DNA of 64,000 nt from Flavobacterium sp. N2270 (GCF_025947225.1 NZ_CP110005.1:1-64000); one strand, 5' to 3'; numbered from the stretch's first letter, positions 54,622 to 62,688 are shown. Translations and numbers: made by a program. The notes: generated by a model from the sequence alone, not told the origin.

Positions 54622-54824
54622 TATTTATCTTTCTTTTTGGGAGAAGTGACAAACATATTAAATAACAAACCACCCATTAAACCGCCATACAAAGTACTGT
54701 TTACTGGTTTTGATGTTATAGCACATGTTCCTGAAGCACATCCAACTTGCAAATAATATACATAACCTGCAACTAAACCTACCACTACTCCAATTCCTGT
54801 AATAATATATTGTTTTTTTGTCAT
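54621..54824 (-). CDS. small membrane protein, DUF6132-like
   Basis: A 67-residue protein with two membrane helices (IITGIGVVVGLVAGYVYYL and STLYGGLMGGLLFNMFV) joined by a loop QVGCASGTCAITSKPVN with two cysteines. The loop cysteines face the periplasm if the topology is N-in. The start MTKKQYIITG at 54824 is preferred over an upstream one at 54869, which overlaps the rhodanese gene. I recall it beside rhodanese genes in other Bacteroidetes. Confidence 0.75.
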   Translation of the reverse strand: MTKKQYIITGIGVVVGLVAGYVYYLQVGCASGTCAITSKPVNSTLYGGLMGGLLFNMFVTSPKKKDK

Positions 54825-54825
54825 T

Positions 54826-55203
54826 TTAATTACAATGTGAGTGTCCTCCACAACATGATTTTTCTTCAATAATTGCTACACCTTTTATAGGATATCCTTT
54901 TTGAGCCCATTTTGAAAGTCCTTTTTTCATGTTCAATAAATTGGTAAACCCATATTCATTTAAAAATTGGACTGCTCTTAAACTTCGTTCGCCAGTTAAA
55001 CAAACTAAAATAACTTTTTCATTTTTAGGAATCTCATTCATTCGTTCCTCTAATTTACTAAGAGGAATATGAAGAACACGAGGTACATCAAATGAAAATT
55101 GATGGAATTCATTTTCTTCACGTACATCTATCAAAAGATAATTGCGTTTTATTAATTCTAAAGTGCTTGTTGGGCAAACTTCTTTTATTTTTATAGTTTC
55201 CAT
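54826..55203 (-). CDS. rhodanese-like protein with CCGGHSHCN tail
   Basis: A 125-residue single-domain rhodanese with active site loop CLTGERS (catalytic Cys in VILVCLTGERSLRA) and the start LLIDVREENEFHQF. The C terminus carries a CCGGHSHCN tail that looks like a metal- or persulfide-handling motif, beyond the canonical domain. It overlaps the cytochrome gene by 1 bp. Cytoplasmic sulfurtransfer is likely, in line with sulfide handling by the SQR-like gene at 36 kb. Confidence 0.85.
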   Translation of the reverse strand: METIKIKEVCPTSTLELIKRNYLLIDVREENEFHQFSFDVPRVLHIPLSKLEERMNEIPKNEKVILVCLTGERSLRAVQFLNEYGFTNLLNMKKGLSKWAQKGYPIKGVAIIEEKSCCGGHSHCN

Positions 55204-56186
55204 TATTTTTTCTTATCAAAAGTAATACTCCAAATTCCTCTAACTTCATTTTCTCCGTAACCAACGGCTAAATCTTTAGGATATAAAGCTTTTATTTTTG
55301 CTTGCACATCAGGTTTAATGTTTTCAGGTTTTCCATGACATTGAAGACACATTGTGTTTGTTTCTATTGGATAATAAAACTGAACTTTATTGTCTTGTTC
55401 AACAACAACTGGTTTTATTTCTTGCTTAGCAACCATTTGCTTTTTAAATTGATCAATATATTTCAATTCTTCTGCATTTGCCTTATTATTAGGGTTTCTA
55501 TTTCTATCTGAAACTCTTTTTATAATAGCGTTGTGATGCACTGACATACTATCTGTTAAAGGCATTGCTTGAATATTACAAAAAGCTAAAGCTTCTATAG
55601 TTCCTTTCTTTTGGATAGTACCCATTAAATTTTTACCCAAAACTTTTTTAGTTCCTAATGCATACTCTAAACCAATATCGGCAAATGTTTTTTCTTTTTC
55701 TTGAGCCACATATTCTTTTCCTGATTGTTCCCAATTCTTATTTCCATGTCCTTGCCAGTGTGAAGCAAACCATTCTGGGGAATCAATTTTATAATCATAC
55801 ATGAAAGATGCTATTTTAACGACTACACTATCAGGAAAAACTTGTTTAGGCATTACTCCAAACTTTTTTACAGCTCCATACATTAACGCTTTATCATCGG
55901 TTGGATGATTTACAAATTCTGAAACAGCTTTAATAAATTCTGTTTTATTATATCCTTCTTTATCAATATACCTAGCTTTAATTGCAACCATTGGAGGCGC
56001 AATTCTTCCTGTAACTTCATCAGCAGTTGGACTATGGCATAAATAACAATGTTTTTCCATTAATTCTTTAGCCTCGTGTGTATCATACACAAAAACTTGT
56101 TCATTATCAACATCTTGATATGTTTCTTTCTTTTTGTTGCAAGAAAAAAGCAAAATTGATAGGGATAGTATAAGTAATTTTTTCAT
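55203..56186 (-). CDS. periplasmic cytochrome c with DUF3365 (Tll0287-like) domain, two haem motifs
   Basis: A 327-residue lipoprotein (lipobox LLFSC) with CYLCH (C47-H51) in an N-terminal cytochrome c domain and CLQCH near residue 290 in a C-terminal DUF3365-like domain. Two haems c are expected. DUF3365 proteins sense or bind small ligands by a haem in some species; the role here is unknown. It heads a five-gene operon (cytochrome, rhodanese, DUF6132, two methyltransferases). Confidence 0.8.
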   Translation of the reverse strand: MKKLLILSLSILLFSCNKKKETYQDVDNEQVFVYDTHEAKELMEKHCYLCHSPTADEVTGRIAPPMVAIKARYIDKEGYNKTEFIKAVSEFVNHPTDDKALMYGAVKKFGVMPKQVFPDSVVVKIASFMYDYKIDSPEWFASHWQGHGNKNWEQSGKEYVAQEKEKTFADIGLEYALGTKKVLGKNLMGTIQKKGTIEALAFCNIQAMPLTDSMSVHHNAIIKRVSDRNRNPNNKANAEELKYIDQFKKQMVAKQEIKPVVVEQDNKVQFYYPIETNTMCLQCHGKPENIKPDVQAKIKALYPKDLAVGYGENEVRGIWSITFDKKK

Positions 56187-56202
56187 AATAAATATAGTTA
56201 CA

Positions 56203-56246
56203 CAAATTTATATAATTCATTGATTATTAAATGTAATAAATGTTAC
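56203..56246 (-). promoter_or_regulatory. cytochrome/rhodanese operon promoter: -7 TAAATTTG and class-1 dyad
   Basis: The -7 is at 56203-56210. The dyad GTAATA-AA-TGTTAC (56233-56246, one mismatch) is centred 33 bp upstream. Confidence 0.6.
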
Positions 56247-56250
56247 ACTA

Positions 56251-56294
56251 ATGATAATTATCATATTTATTTTTATTAAATTTATGAAAATTTG
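56251..56294 (+). promoter_or_regulatory. Crp/Fnr operon promoter: class-2 dyad and -7 AAAATTTG
   Basis: The fully self-complementary 14-mer ATGATAATTATCAT (56251-56264) is centred 33 bp upstream of AAAATTTG (56287-56294, one mismatch). Confidence 0.6.
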
Positions 56295-56315
56295 TAATTT
56301 CTTAATTTATATTTT

Positions 56316-56912
56316 ATGCAAATAGATGTAGATATATTATATACTTGGGGTGCTGTTTCTAAGAAATATCAAAAAGAAGAAATTATATTTTATGAAGATG
56401 AAATGGCTTTGTTTTATTACCAAGTAATTGAAGGTTCAATAAAAATGTTTTGCACGAATGAAGATGGAAAAGAATTTACACAAGGCGTTTTTGAGAAAGG
56501 AAACAGTTTTGGAGAACCTCCTTTATTTATTGATGAAATTTATCCCTGTTCAGCTTTAGCAATTGAAGATAGTGTTATAATTAAAATTTCTAAAGACAAA
56601 TTTTTAACTATTATTCAAGAATACCCTGAAATTAATAAAAGTATTATGCAACTATTAGCTTTACGCGTTTTTAGAAAAGCATTAACTAACAAACATATAG
56701 TCAATCAAAAACCTGAACATAGAATTATTGCTTTTTTGATAGACTACAAACAAAAAAATGGGGTTTCAGATTCTGAAAAAATTCAAATACCATATACAAG
56801 GCAAGAGATTGCTGACTTTACTGGTTTGCGTGTTGAAACCGTTATTAGAACTTTAACTCAAATGAAAAAAAACAACAAAGCAGAAATCAACAATCATAAA
56901 TTATTCTTCTAA
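56316..56912 (+). CDS. Crp/Fnr family regulator, candidate low-oxygen/NO regulator
   Basis: A 198-residue regulator with beta-roll effector domain (about 15-120) and C-terminal helix-turn-helix (YTRQEIADFTGLRVETVIRTLTQM). The recognition helix has E174 and R178 at the same spacing as the E and R with which FNR reads TTGAT. There are only two cysteines (C46, C78), so no FNR-type cluster is expected; haem or another sensor is possible. Its own promoter bears an ATGAT-NNNN-ATCAT dyad, so autoregulation is likely. An oxidase-like gene follows 4 bp later. Confidence 0.88.
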   Translation: MQIDVDILYTWGAVSKKYQKEEIIFYEDEMALFYYQVIEGSIKMFCTNEDGKEFTQGVFEKGNSFGEPPLFIDEIYPCSALAIEDSVIIKISKDKFLTIIQEYPEINKSIMQLLALRVFRKALTNKHIVNQKPEHRIIAFLIDYKQKNGVSDSEKIQIPYTRQEIADFTGLRVETVIRTLTQMKKNNKAEINNHKLFF

Positions 56913-56915
56913 AAA

Positions 56916-58127
56916 ATGAAATTAACCTTTTCAGATTGGATTAAATTTTCTTTATTTAATTTGCTACTAGTAGCCACATTAGGCTTATTAATGCGCTATA
57001 AAATTGCTTTTGAATTACCTTTTTTAAATCAAAAAAACATTCAACATTCGCATTCGCATTTTGCATTTGCTGGTTGGGTTTCACAAACTATAATAGTTTT
57101 AATGGTTCACTTTTTATCAAAACAAAATGTTGCTACTAATATAGAAAAATATAAAAAAATATTCATTGCCAATATAATTTGCGCTTACATAATGTTGTTT
57201 AGTTTTATTTTTCAGGGTTATGGTTTGATTTCTATACTATTCTCAACCTTATCAATATTTGTGTCTTTTTGGTTTGCTATTTTATTTTTCAAAGACTTAA
57301 AATTAATTTCAAAAGACAACTTATCTAAAAACTGGCTTAAAGCAGCTTTGTTTTTTAATGTAATTTCTTCATTAGGAACTTTTGCTTTAGCTTATATGAT
57401 GGCAACTAAAAATATATCTCAAGACTTTTATTTATCATCCATTTATTTCTATTTACACTTTCAATACAACGGATGGTTTTGGTTTGCTTGTTTAGGTTTA
57501 TTCATGAATCAACTTACACCAAATTTAGCTCTTAAAAAAGCCAATAAAACTATATTTTCTTGGTTTTTTATCAGTTGTATTCCTGCTTATTTATTATCAG
57601 TTTTATGGTTAGAGTTACCTGTTTGGATTTATATAATAGCAATATTAAGTGTCATTTTTCAAGTGTTTGCATGGTTAAAATTCATAAAACTAATAATTCC
57701 GAATTTTATTAAAAACCATTCATTAATTCCCTTATTCAAATGGATTTACATCAGTATAATTGCTTGTGTTTCTATAAAATTCTTATTGCAATTTAGTTCC
57801 ACCATTCCAATAGTTGGAAAACTAGCTTTTGGCTTTAGACCCGTTGTGATTGCTTATTTACACTTGGTTTTATTGGCTATTATTTCTGGATTTTTATTGG
57901 TTTATTTATTCACCAATCAATTCGTAGCTCAAAACAATACTATTAAAAAAGCTTTAGCATTATTTATTATTGGCGTCTTTTTAAATGAATTGGTTTTAGC
58001 CATCCAAGGAATTGCTTCTTTTAGTTATACGTTAATTCCATATGTAAACGAAATACTTTTTGGAATAGCAATTCTTTTATTTTTTAGTGCTTTTTGGATG
58101 TTTTATTTAAATACAAAAAGCAAATAA
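56916..58127 (+). CDS. polytopic membrane protein, distant haem-copper-oxidase-like
   Basis: A 403-residue protein with about 12 hydrophobic segments. The motif HSHSHFAFAGW in an early helix resembles the His-rich helices of NorB/oxidase subunit I (compare [11 protein letters not shown] in norB of this window); further His-bearing helices read FYLHFQYNGWFWF and AYLHLVLLAI. The HLWVEG and GHH metal motifs of NorB are absent, so catalysis in the oxidase manner is doubtful. Co-transcribed with the Crp/Fnr gene. Candidate roles are NO sensing, haem binding or a new oxidase branch; NnrS is an alternative but its HxHE motif is missing. Confidence 0.5.
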   Translation: MKLTFSDWIKFSLFNLLLVATLGLLMRYKIAFELPFLNQKNIQHSHSHFAFAGWVSQTIIVLMVHFLSKQNVATNIEKYKKIFIANIICAYIMLFSFIFQGYGLISILFSTLSIFVSFWFAILFFKDLKLISKDNLSKNWLKAALFFNVISSLGTFALAYMMATKNISQDFYLSSIYFYLHFQYNGWFWFACLGLFMNQLTPNLALKKANKTIFSWFFISCIPAYLLSVLWLELPVWIYIIAILSVIFQVFAWLKFIKLIIPNFIKNHSLIPLFKWIYISIIACVSIKFLLQFSSTIPIVGKLAFGFRPVVIAYLHLVLLAIISGFLLVYLFTNQFVAQNNTIKKALALFIIGVFLNELVLAIQGIASFSYTLIPYVNEILFGIAILLFFSAFWMFYLNTKSK

Positions 58128-58136
58128 AAAAAATGT

Positions 58137-58184
58137 TTTTATGATTTGCCTCATAAAATAAAACATCTTAATGTTGGTACTTTG
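58137..58184 (+). promoter_or_regulatory. fasciclin promoter: class-2 dyad and TTTG of -7
   Basis: An 8-6-8 dyad (58137-58158) whose 14-bp core ATGATTTGCCTCAT is at 58141-58154. The octamer ending in TTTG at 58181-58184 (its TA is shifted by one base) is centred 33 bp downstream. The dyad also follows the stop codon closely and could act as a weak terminator. Confidence 0.45.
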
Positions 58185-58210
58185 TTGTATAATATTAAAG
58201 TATAACCATT

Positions 58211-58768
58211 ATGAAAAAATCAATCTCATTTTTAGCAATTGCATCTTTATTTTTTTTAGGAAGCTGTAAAGAAAATAATGAAAATCCTCAAGAAGCAACA
58301 ACTACAGAAAGTGGTGTTGATTTAAGTGTTGGTCAAGAAGGTGTTCAAGACGATGTGTCTAATCCAAACATTGTGCAAGTTGCCTCTGGTAGTAAAGATC
58401 ACACAACGTTAGTAGCTGCTGTTAAAGCTGCAGGTCTTGTAACTTCGTTAAGTAATGCAGGACCATTTACTGTTTTTGCTCCAACAAATGCCGCTTTTGA
58501 CAAATTACCTGCTGGAACAGTTGAAGGATTATTGAAACCAGAAAAAAAGGGAGATTTAGAAAATATTTTAGGATATCATACCTATGTAGGAATTCTAAAA
58601 ACTGAGTACATGCAAGATGGTCAAGAGTTTGATATGGTTTTTGGTGGAAAAGTAAAAATCTCAAAGCAAGGTAAAAAAACATTAGTGAATGGATCTGAAA
58701 TAGTTACTTCCATCGAAACTTCTAATGGAATCATCCATATAATTGGTGATGTTTTATTGCCAAAATAA
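58211..58768 (+). CDS. fasciclin-domain lipoprotein
   Basis: A 185-residue lipoprotein (lipobox FLGSC) with a single FAS1 domain: DHTTLVAAVKAAGLVTSLSNAGPFTVFAPTNAAFDKLPAG and the H2 segment NGIIHIIGDVLLP. FAS1 domains mediate adhesion or ligand binding; homologues are frequent near nitrite and nitric oxide reductase genes of Bacteroidetes. It ends at a strong terminator. Its promoter has a class-2 dyad, linking it to the nor genes. Confidence 0.88.
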   Translation: MKKSISFLAIASLFFLGSCKENNENPQEATTTESGVDLSVGQEGVQDDVSNPNIVQVASGSKDHTTLVAAVKAAGLVTSLSNAGPFTVFAPTNAAFDKLPAGTVEGLLKPEKKGDLENILGYHTYVGILKTEYMQDGQEFDMVFGGKVKISKQGKKTLVNGSEIVTSIETSNGIIHIIGDVLLPK

Positions 58769-58800
58769 AAGATAATTATTAATTCAGATTTTTTTTAAAG

Positions 58801-58836
58801 AAAAAAGCATAGGTAATTTACCTATGCTTTTTTTTG
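58801..58836. terminator. bidirectional terminator
   Basis: Stem GCATAGGTAA / TTACCTATGC flanked by A and T tracts, between the convergent fasciclin and Rrf2 genes. Confidence 0.92.
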
Positions 58837-59268
58837 ATATTTTAAAAATGAATTACCCGTTTTTACACCTAAAGCTAATTCTTCTAAAGTCGTATTTTCA
58901 AGCATAGAAACAAGACCTTCTTTTACTTCTTTAAATTTATAATGAACAGGACAAGGATGGTCTTCTGAGCAATTACCCAACCCTAATCCACAACCTAAAA
59001 AAACACTATTACCATCAATTGCAACAACAATTTGTATTAATTTAATCTGTTTTAATTTTTCTTGCGAAATTTCAAACCCTCCATTAACTCCTTTTGTAGA
59101 ATTAACAATTTTATTTTTAGATAATTTTTGTAAAATCTTAGCTGTAAATGCAATTGGAGAATCTATTGCAATTGCAATTTCTTTAATACCTACTTTTCTT
59201 TTCTCGCAACACTTACTAGCAATAAAAATTGTTGCTCTAATTGCGTATTCACAACTTTTTGAAAACAT
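58822..59268 (-). CDS. Rrf2 family regulator, NsrR-like
   Basis: A 148-residue regulator with the Rrf2 start MFSKSCEYAIRA, N-terminal winged helix and three cysteines in the NsrR/IscR pattern (C93, C100, C106: GCGLGLGNCSEDHPCPVH), so an iron-sulfur cluster that senses NO is expected. It is divergent from norC with two ATAAAAGAy dyads between them, the likely operators. Its start codon is close to its putative -7 (59277-59284), giving a very short leader. Confidence 0.9.
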   Translation of the reverse strand: MFSKSCEYAIRATIFIASKCCEKRKVGIKEIAIAIDSPIAFTAKILQKLSKNKIVNSTKGVNGGFEISQEKLKQIKLIQIVVAIDGNSVFLGCGLGLGNCSEDHPCPVHYKFKEVKEGLVSMLENTTLEELALGVKTGNSFLKYQKKA

Positions 59269-59276
59269 TTTTTTTT

Positions 59277-59284
59277 CAAAATTA
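59277..59284 (-). promoter_or_regulatory. possible -7 element (TAATTTTG) for the Rrf2 gene
   Basis: Exact TAnnTTTG on the minus strand, but only 8 bp before the start codon, so the transcript would be nearly leaderless. Confidence 0.35.
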
Positions 59285-59293
59285 ATTATTTTT

Positions 59294-59325
59294 TTAAATA
59301 AAAGATAATTTTATCTTTTATTTAA
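59294..59325. promoter_or_regulatory. Rrf2-type operator 1 (dyad, perfect arms of 15 bp)
   Basis: Core ATAAAAGAT, 6 bp, ATCTTTTAT at 59298-59321; the symmetry extends to 59294-59325. It overlaps the -33 region of the Rrf2 gene. Same architecture as operator 2. Confidence 0.65.
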
Positions 59326-59330
59326 CTTAT

Positions 59331-59374
59331 ATGATTTTTATCATGTTTTTATATGTTTAAAAATTGCAATTTTG
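59331..59374 (+). promoter_or_regulatory. norC promoter: class-2 dyad and -7 CAATTTTG
   Basis: ATGATTTTTATCAT at 59331-59344 is centred exactly 33 bp upstream of CAATTTTG (59367-59374, one mismatch). Confidence 0.6.
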
Positions 59375-59380
59375 TTAACA

Positions 59381-59404
59381 ATAAAAGACATTTTAGTCCT
59401 TTAT
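59381..59404. promoter_or_regulatory. Rrf2-type operator 2
   Basis: ATAAAAGAC, 6 bp, GTCCTTTAT (8 of 9 arm bases pair). It begins just after the expected norC transcription start and is centred 83 bp from operator 1, about eight helical turns. Confidence 0.55.
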
Positions 59405-59431
59405 TTAAATACTAACTAAAACTATAAATCT

Positions 59432-59887
59432 ATGCTTTCAAAATCACAAGCAAGAGCGTTTTTTCTAGGCGGTACAGTAGTCACCTTTTTAATTTTTATA
59501 GGTCTGACTATTTATTCCTTTATGCCTAGTAACGACCAAACTAACTTTAAAGACATTGACAAACATGTCGTTAGAGGTAAAGAATTATGGGAATCCAATA
59601 ATTGTATGGGTTGTCATAGTATTATGGGAGAAGGTGGCTATTATGCTCCTGAATTAACCAAAGTAATTGAAAGACGTGGAGAAGGCTATGTAAAAGCTGT
59701 CTTAATGTCTCCAGTTCCATGGGCTCCAAAAGGAAGGAAAATGGTTGCCTATAAGATGAATCAAGAAGATGCTGACGCTATGGTTGCGTATTTTAAATGG
59801 ATAGGTAACATTGATTTAAATGGCTTTGATAGAATAGTATCTCCGTTAGCTAAAGATAAAATTAAAGATCAACAAAAAATACAATAA
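59432..59887 (+). CDS. norC: nitric oxide reductase subunit C (cytochrome c)
   Basis: A membrane-anchored cytochrome c that feeds electrons to NorB. The 151-residue protein has one N-terminal membrane helix (about 9-31) and the haem motif C58-MG-C61-H62 (NNCMGCHSIMGEGGYYAPELT), with Met candidates in the C-terminal SPVPWAPKGRKMVAYKM. First gene of norC-norB-nirK, 4 bp ahead of norB. The promoter has both an activator-type dyad and Rrf2 operators. Confidence 0.94.
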   Translation: MLSKSQARAFFLGGTVVTFLIFIGLTIYSFMPSNDQTNFKDIDKHVVRGKELWESNNCMGCHSIMGEGGYYAPELTKVIERRGEGYVKAVLMSPVPWAPKGRKMVAYKMNQEDADAMVAYFKWIGNIDLNGFDRIVSPLAKDKIKDQQKIQ

Positions 59888-59891
59888 GAAT

Positions 59892-61223
59892 ATGAAATAT
59901 AAATCACAAAAAGTAGCCTATTGGTTTTTTGCATTGTGCATGTTATTGTTTTCTCTGCAAATTATCTATGGGTTTATAATGGGCTTTGACCGAATTGGAA
60001 TACAAGGCCTACACGAAATTATACCTTTTAATACAGCAAGAGCAGTTCACACAAACCTACTTGTTGTTTGGTTATTAACCGGATTCATGGGAGCTGCTTA
60101 TTACATTATTCCAGAAGAAGCACAATGTGAACTAATTAGTGTTAAATGGGCATATATTCAATTAATTTCACTTGCAGTTGTTGGGGTTATAGCTATTGCT
60201 GGTTTTCACTTTAACCATTGGGAAGGAAGAAAATTTTTAGAAATCCCAAGAGAATTAGATTTCTTAGTAGTCGTTAATGTCCTAGTATTCTTAGGATTAA
60301 TCTTAGGAACTCTTTTTAAAGGGAAAAGAAAAACTACTACAGCTTTAGTATTAACAATGGGATTAGTATTTGCAGCTTTATTATACATTCCTGGAATGAT
60401 TTGGTTTGATAGTCAAGTAATGGATTCTTTCTTTAGATGGTGGGTAGTTCATTTATGGGTTGAAGGTGTATGGGAATTAATTATGGGAGGTATTTTATCT
60501 TACTTATTAATTAAACTTACTGGTGTAGATAGAGAAGTTATTGAAAAATGGTTATATGTAATTATTGGTTTAACATTCTTATCTGGAGTATTAGGTACAG
60601 GTCACCATTATTATTACATTGGTGTAAACAAAATTTGGTTAGTAATTGGCGGAATATTCTCTGCATTAGAACCTTTAGCTTTCTTAGCAATGGCATTATT
60701 TGCTGTAAACATGTATCGCAAAGGAGAAAAAAGTCATCCAAATAAAATTGCTTTATTTTGGACAATTGGTTCGGCAATAGTTTCTTTCGTTGGAGCAGGT
60801 TTATTAGGTTTTGCGCATACTTTACCGCAAACAAATCTTTATACTCATGGAACTTTAGTAACTGCAATGCACGGACATTACGCTTTCTGGGGAGCTTATG
60901 CAATGATTGTACTTGCAATTATTAGTTATGCTCTTCCGAACTTAACAGGACGTAAACGTTACAACAATACAAATGGACACATGGCTTTTTGGATTTCTAA
61001 CATTGGAATTCTTGGAATGACTGTTGCCTTTGGTGTAGCCGGAGTAGCACAAGTTTATATGGAAAGAAAACTAAAAATGGATTTTATGGACGTGCAAAAC
61101 GAAATTGCAATTCACTTTGTAGTTTTACTTGTCTGTGCAACAATGTTTACTGTAGGGATAAGTATGTATATTTATGAATTTGTTAAATATGGTTTACCAA
61201 CAGATGAAGCTCTAGAATCTTAA
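59892..61223 (+). CDS. norB: nitric oxide reductase subunit B
   Basis: Reduces NO to N2O in the cytoplasmic membrane. The 443-residue, 12-helix protein has the cNOR ligands: H53 ([11 protein letters not shown]), H187 and E191 in [10 protein letters not shown]238-H239 in [10 protein letters not shown], and H327 and H329 in [12 protein letters not shown]. The HLWVEG motif with Glu distinguishes NOR from cbb3 oxidase. It is short and lacks the quinol-oxidase N-terminal domain, so it is a cytochrome-c-dependent NOR with NorC. Confidence 0.96.
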   Translation: MKYKSQKVAYWFFALCMLLFSLQIIYGFIMGFDRIGIQGLHEIIPFNTARAVHTNLLVVWLLTGFMGAAYYIIPEEAQCELISVKWAYIQLISLAVVGVIAIAGFHFNHWEGRKFLEIPRELDFLVVVNVLVFLGLILGTLFKGKRKTTTALVLTMGLVFAALLYIPGMIWFDSQVMDSFFRWWVVHLWVEGVWELIMGGILSYLLIKLTGVDREVIEKWLYVIIGLTFLSGVLGTGHHYYYIGVNKIWLVIGGIFSALEPLAFLAMALFAVNMYRKGEKSHPNKIALFWTIGSAIVSFVGAGLLGFAHTLPQTNLYTHGTLVTAMHGHYAFWGAYAMIVLAIISYALPNLTGRKRYNNTNGHMAFWISNIGILGMTVAFGVAGVAQVYMERKLKMDFMDVQNEIAIHFVVLLVCATMFTVGISMYIYEFVKYGLPTDEALES

Positions 61224-61236
61224 AAAACGAAAAAAC

Positions 61237-62679
61237 ATGAAAAAACTTAAATTAATATTAACTGTTGCTACAATTGCATTATTTGTAAGCTGCAAATCAA
61301 ACAACGAAGAAGAGACAATTGATGCTTCTAAAATAAAAACAGAAGGAGCTCCAATTATTGCAGAATTAACCTCACCTCCATTTGTACCAAAACCTATTGG
61401 AGATAGACCTGCAAAAAAATTAATTGTAAACTTGGAAATCATTGAAAAAGAAGGCGAAATGGCCGATGGTGTAAAATACATGTATTGGACATTTGGTGGT
61501 ACTGTTCCTGGAAGTTTCATAAGAACAAGAGTTGGTGATGAAATTGAATTCCACTTAAAAAATCATCCAGATAACAAATTACCTCATAATATCGATTTAC
61601 ATGCCGTAACAGGTCCTGGTGGTGGTGCAGCTGCTTCATTTGTAGCTCCTGGTCATGAAGTAACTTTTTCATTTAAAGTGTTAAACGAAGGATTATTTGT
61701 TTACCACTGTGCAACTGCTCCTGTTGGAATGCATATTGCAAATGGAATGTATGGTTTAATTTTAGTTGAACCTGCAGGAGGATTACCAAAAGTAGATAAA
61801 GAATACTACATTATGCAAGGAGACTTCTATACTAAAGGCGCTTATGGGGAAAAAGGATTACAACCTTTTGATATGGCAAAAGCAATTAAAGAAGAACCAG
61901 ATTACGTAGTATTTAATGGAAAAACTGGTGCTTTAACTGGTGATGGTGCTATTTCGGCAAAAGTTGGTGAAACAGTTCGTTTATTTGTAGGTAATGGTGG
62001 TCCAAACTTAGTATCTTCATTCCACGTTATTGGTGAAATTTTCGACAATGTTCATGTAGAAGGAGGATCAATGATTAATAAAAACGTACAAACTACATTA
62101 GTACCAGCTGGTGGTGCTGCAATTGTGGACTTTAAAGTAGATGTACCAGGAAATTTAGTTATTGTAGATCACTCTATTTTTAGAACATTTAATAAAGGAA
62201 GTCTTGGTGTTTTATCAGTTACTGGAGATGAAAATAAAACGATCTATTCTGGTACACAATCAGATAATGTTTATTTACCTGAAGGAGGAACAATTCAAAC
62301 TATGCCAAATAGTAAGTCAGCTGCTCCTACAAAAGCAGTAACTCTTGCCGAAAGAATTGCAGATGGAAAATCAATTTATTCAACAACATGTTTTGCTTGT
62401 CATCAACCATCAGGTGAAGGTTTGCCAAATGCTTTCCCACCTTTAGCAAAATCTGACTATTTAAATGCTGATATAAATAGAGCGATTGATATTGTTATAC
62501 ATGGTAAAACTGGCGAAATGACTGTTAATGGTAAAAAATACAACAGTGTTATGACTGCACAAACATTAACAGATGATGAAATTGCAAATGTTTTAACTTA
62601 TGTATATAGCACTTGGGGTAACAGCAAAAAAGAGGTTACTAAAGAAATGGTTACTAAAGTGAGAAATGAAAAAAAATAA
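61237..62679 (+). CDS. nirK: copper-containing nitrite reductase fused to cytochrome c
   Basis: Reduces nitrite to NO in the periplasm. The 480-residue lipoprotein (lipobox FVSC) has two cupredoxin domains with type 1 copper ligands H117, C158, H166 and M171 ([16 protein letters not shown]) and type 2 ligands H122, H157 and H312, plus D120 and H263 as active-site residues. The C-terminal 100 residues are a cytochrome c domain (C385-FA-C388-H389), a fusion that delivers electrons directly. It follows norB by 13 bp: NO producer and NO remover in one transcript. Confidence 0.96.
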   Translation: MKKLKLILTVATIALFVSCKSNNEEETIDASKIKTEGAPIIAELTSPPFVPKPIGDRPAKKLIVNLEIIEKEGEMADGVKYMYWTFGGTVPGSFIRTRVGDEIEFHLKNHPDNKLPHNIDLHAVTGPGGGAAASFVAPGHEVTFSFKVLNEGLFVYHCATAPVGMHIANGMYGLILVEPAGGLPKVDKEYYIMQGDFYTKGAYGEKGLQPFDMAKAIKEEPDYVVFNGKTGALTGDGAISAKVGETVRLFVGNGGPNLVSSFHVIGEIFDNVHVEGGSMINKNVQTTLVPAGGAAIVDFKVDVPGNLVIVDHSIFRTFNKGSLGVLSVTGDENKTIYSGTQSDNVYLPEGGTIQTMPNSKSAAPTKAVTLAERIADGKSIYSTTCFACHQPSGEGLPNAFPPLAKSDYLNADINRAIDIVIHGKTGEMTVNGKKYNSVMTAQTLTDDEIANVLTYVYSTWGNSKKEVTKEMVTKVRNEKK

Positions 62680-62688
62680 TTAATTAGT

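Noticed and set aside
62634..62665. Direct repeat GGTTACTAAAG at the end of nirK
   Set aside because: It encodes a repeated Val-Thr-Lys in the C terminus; no repeat family is implied.
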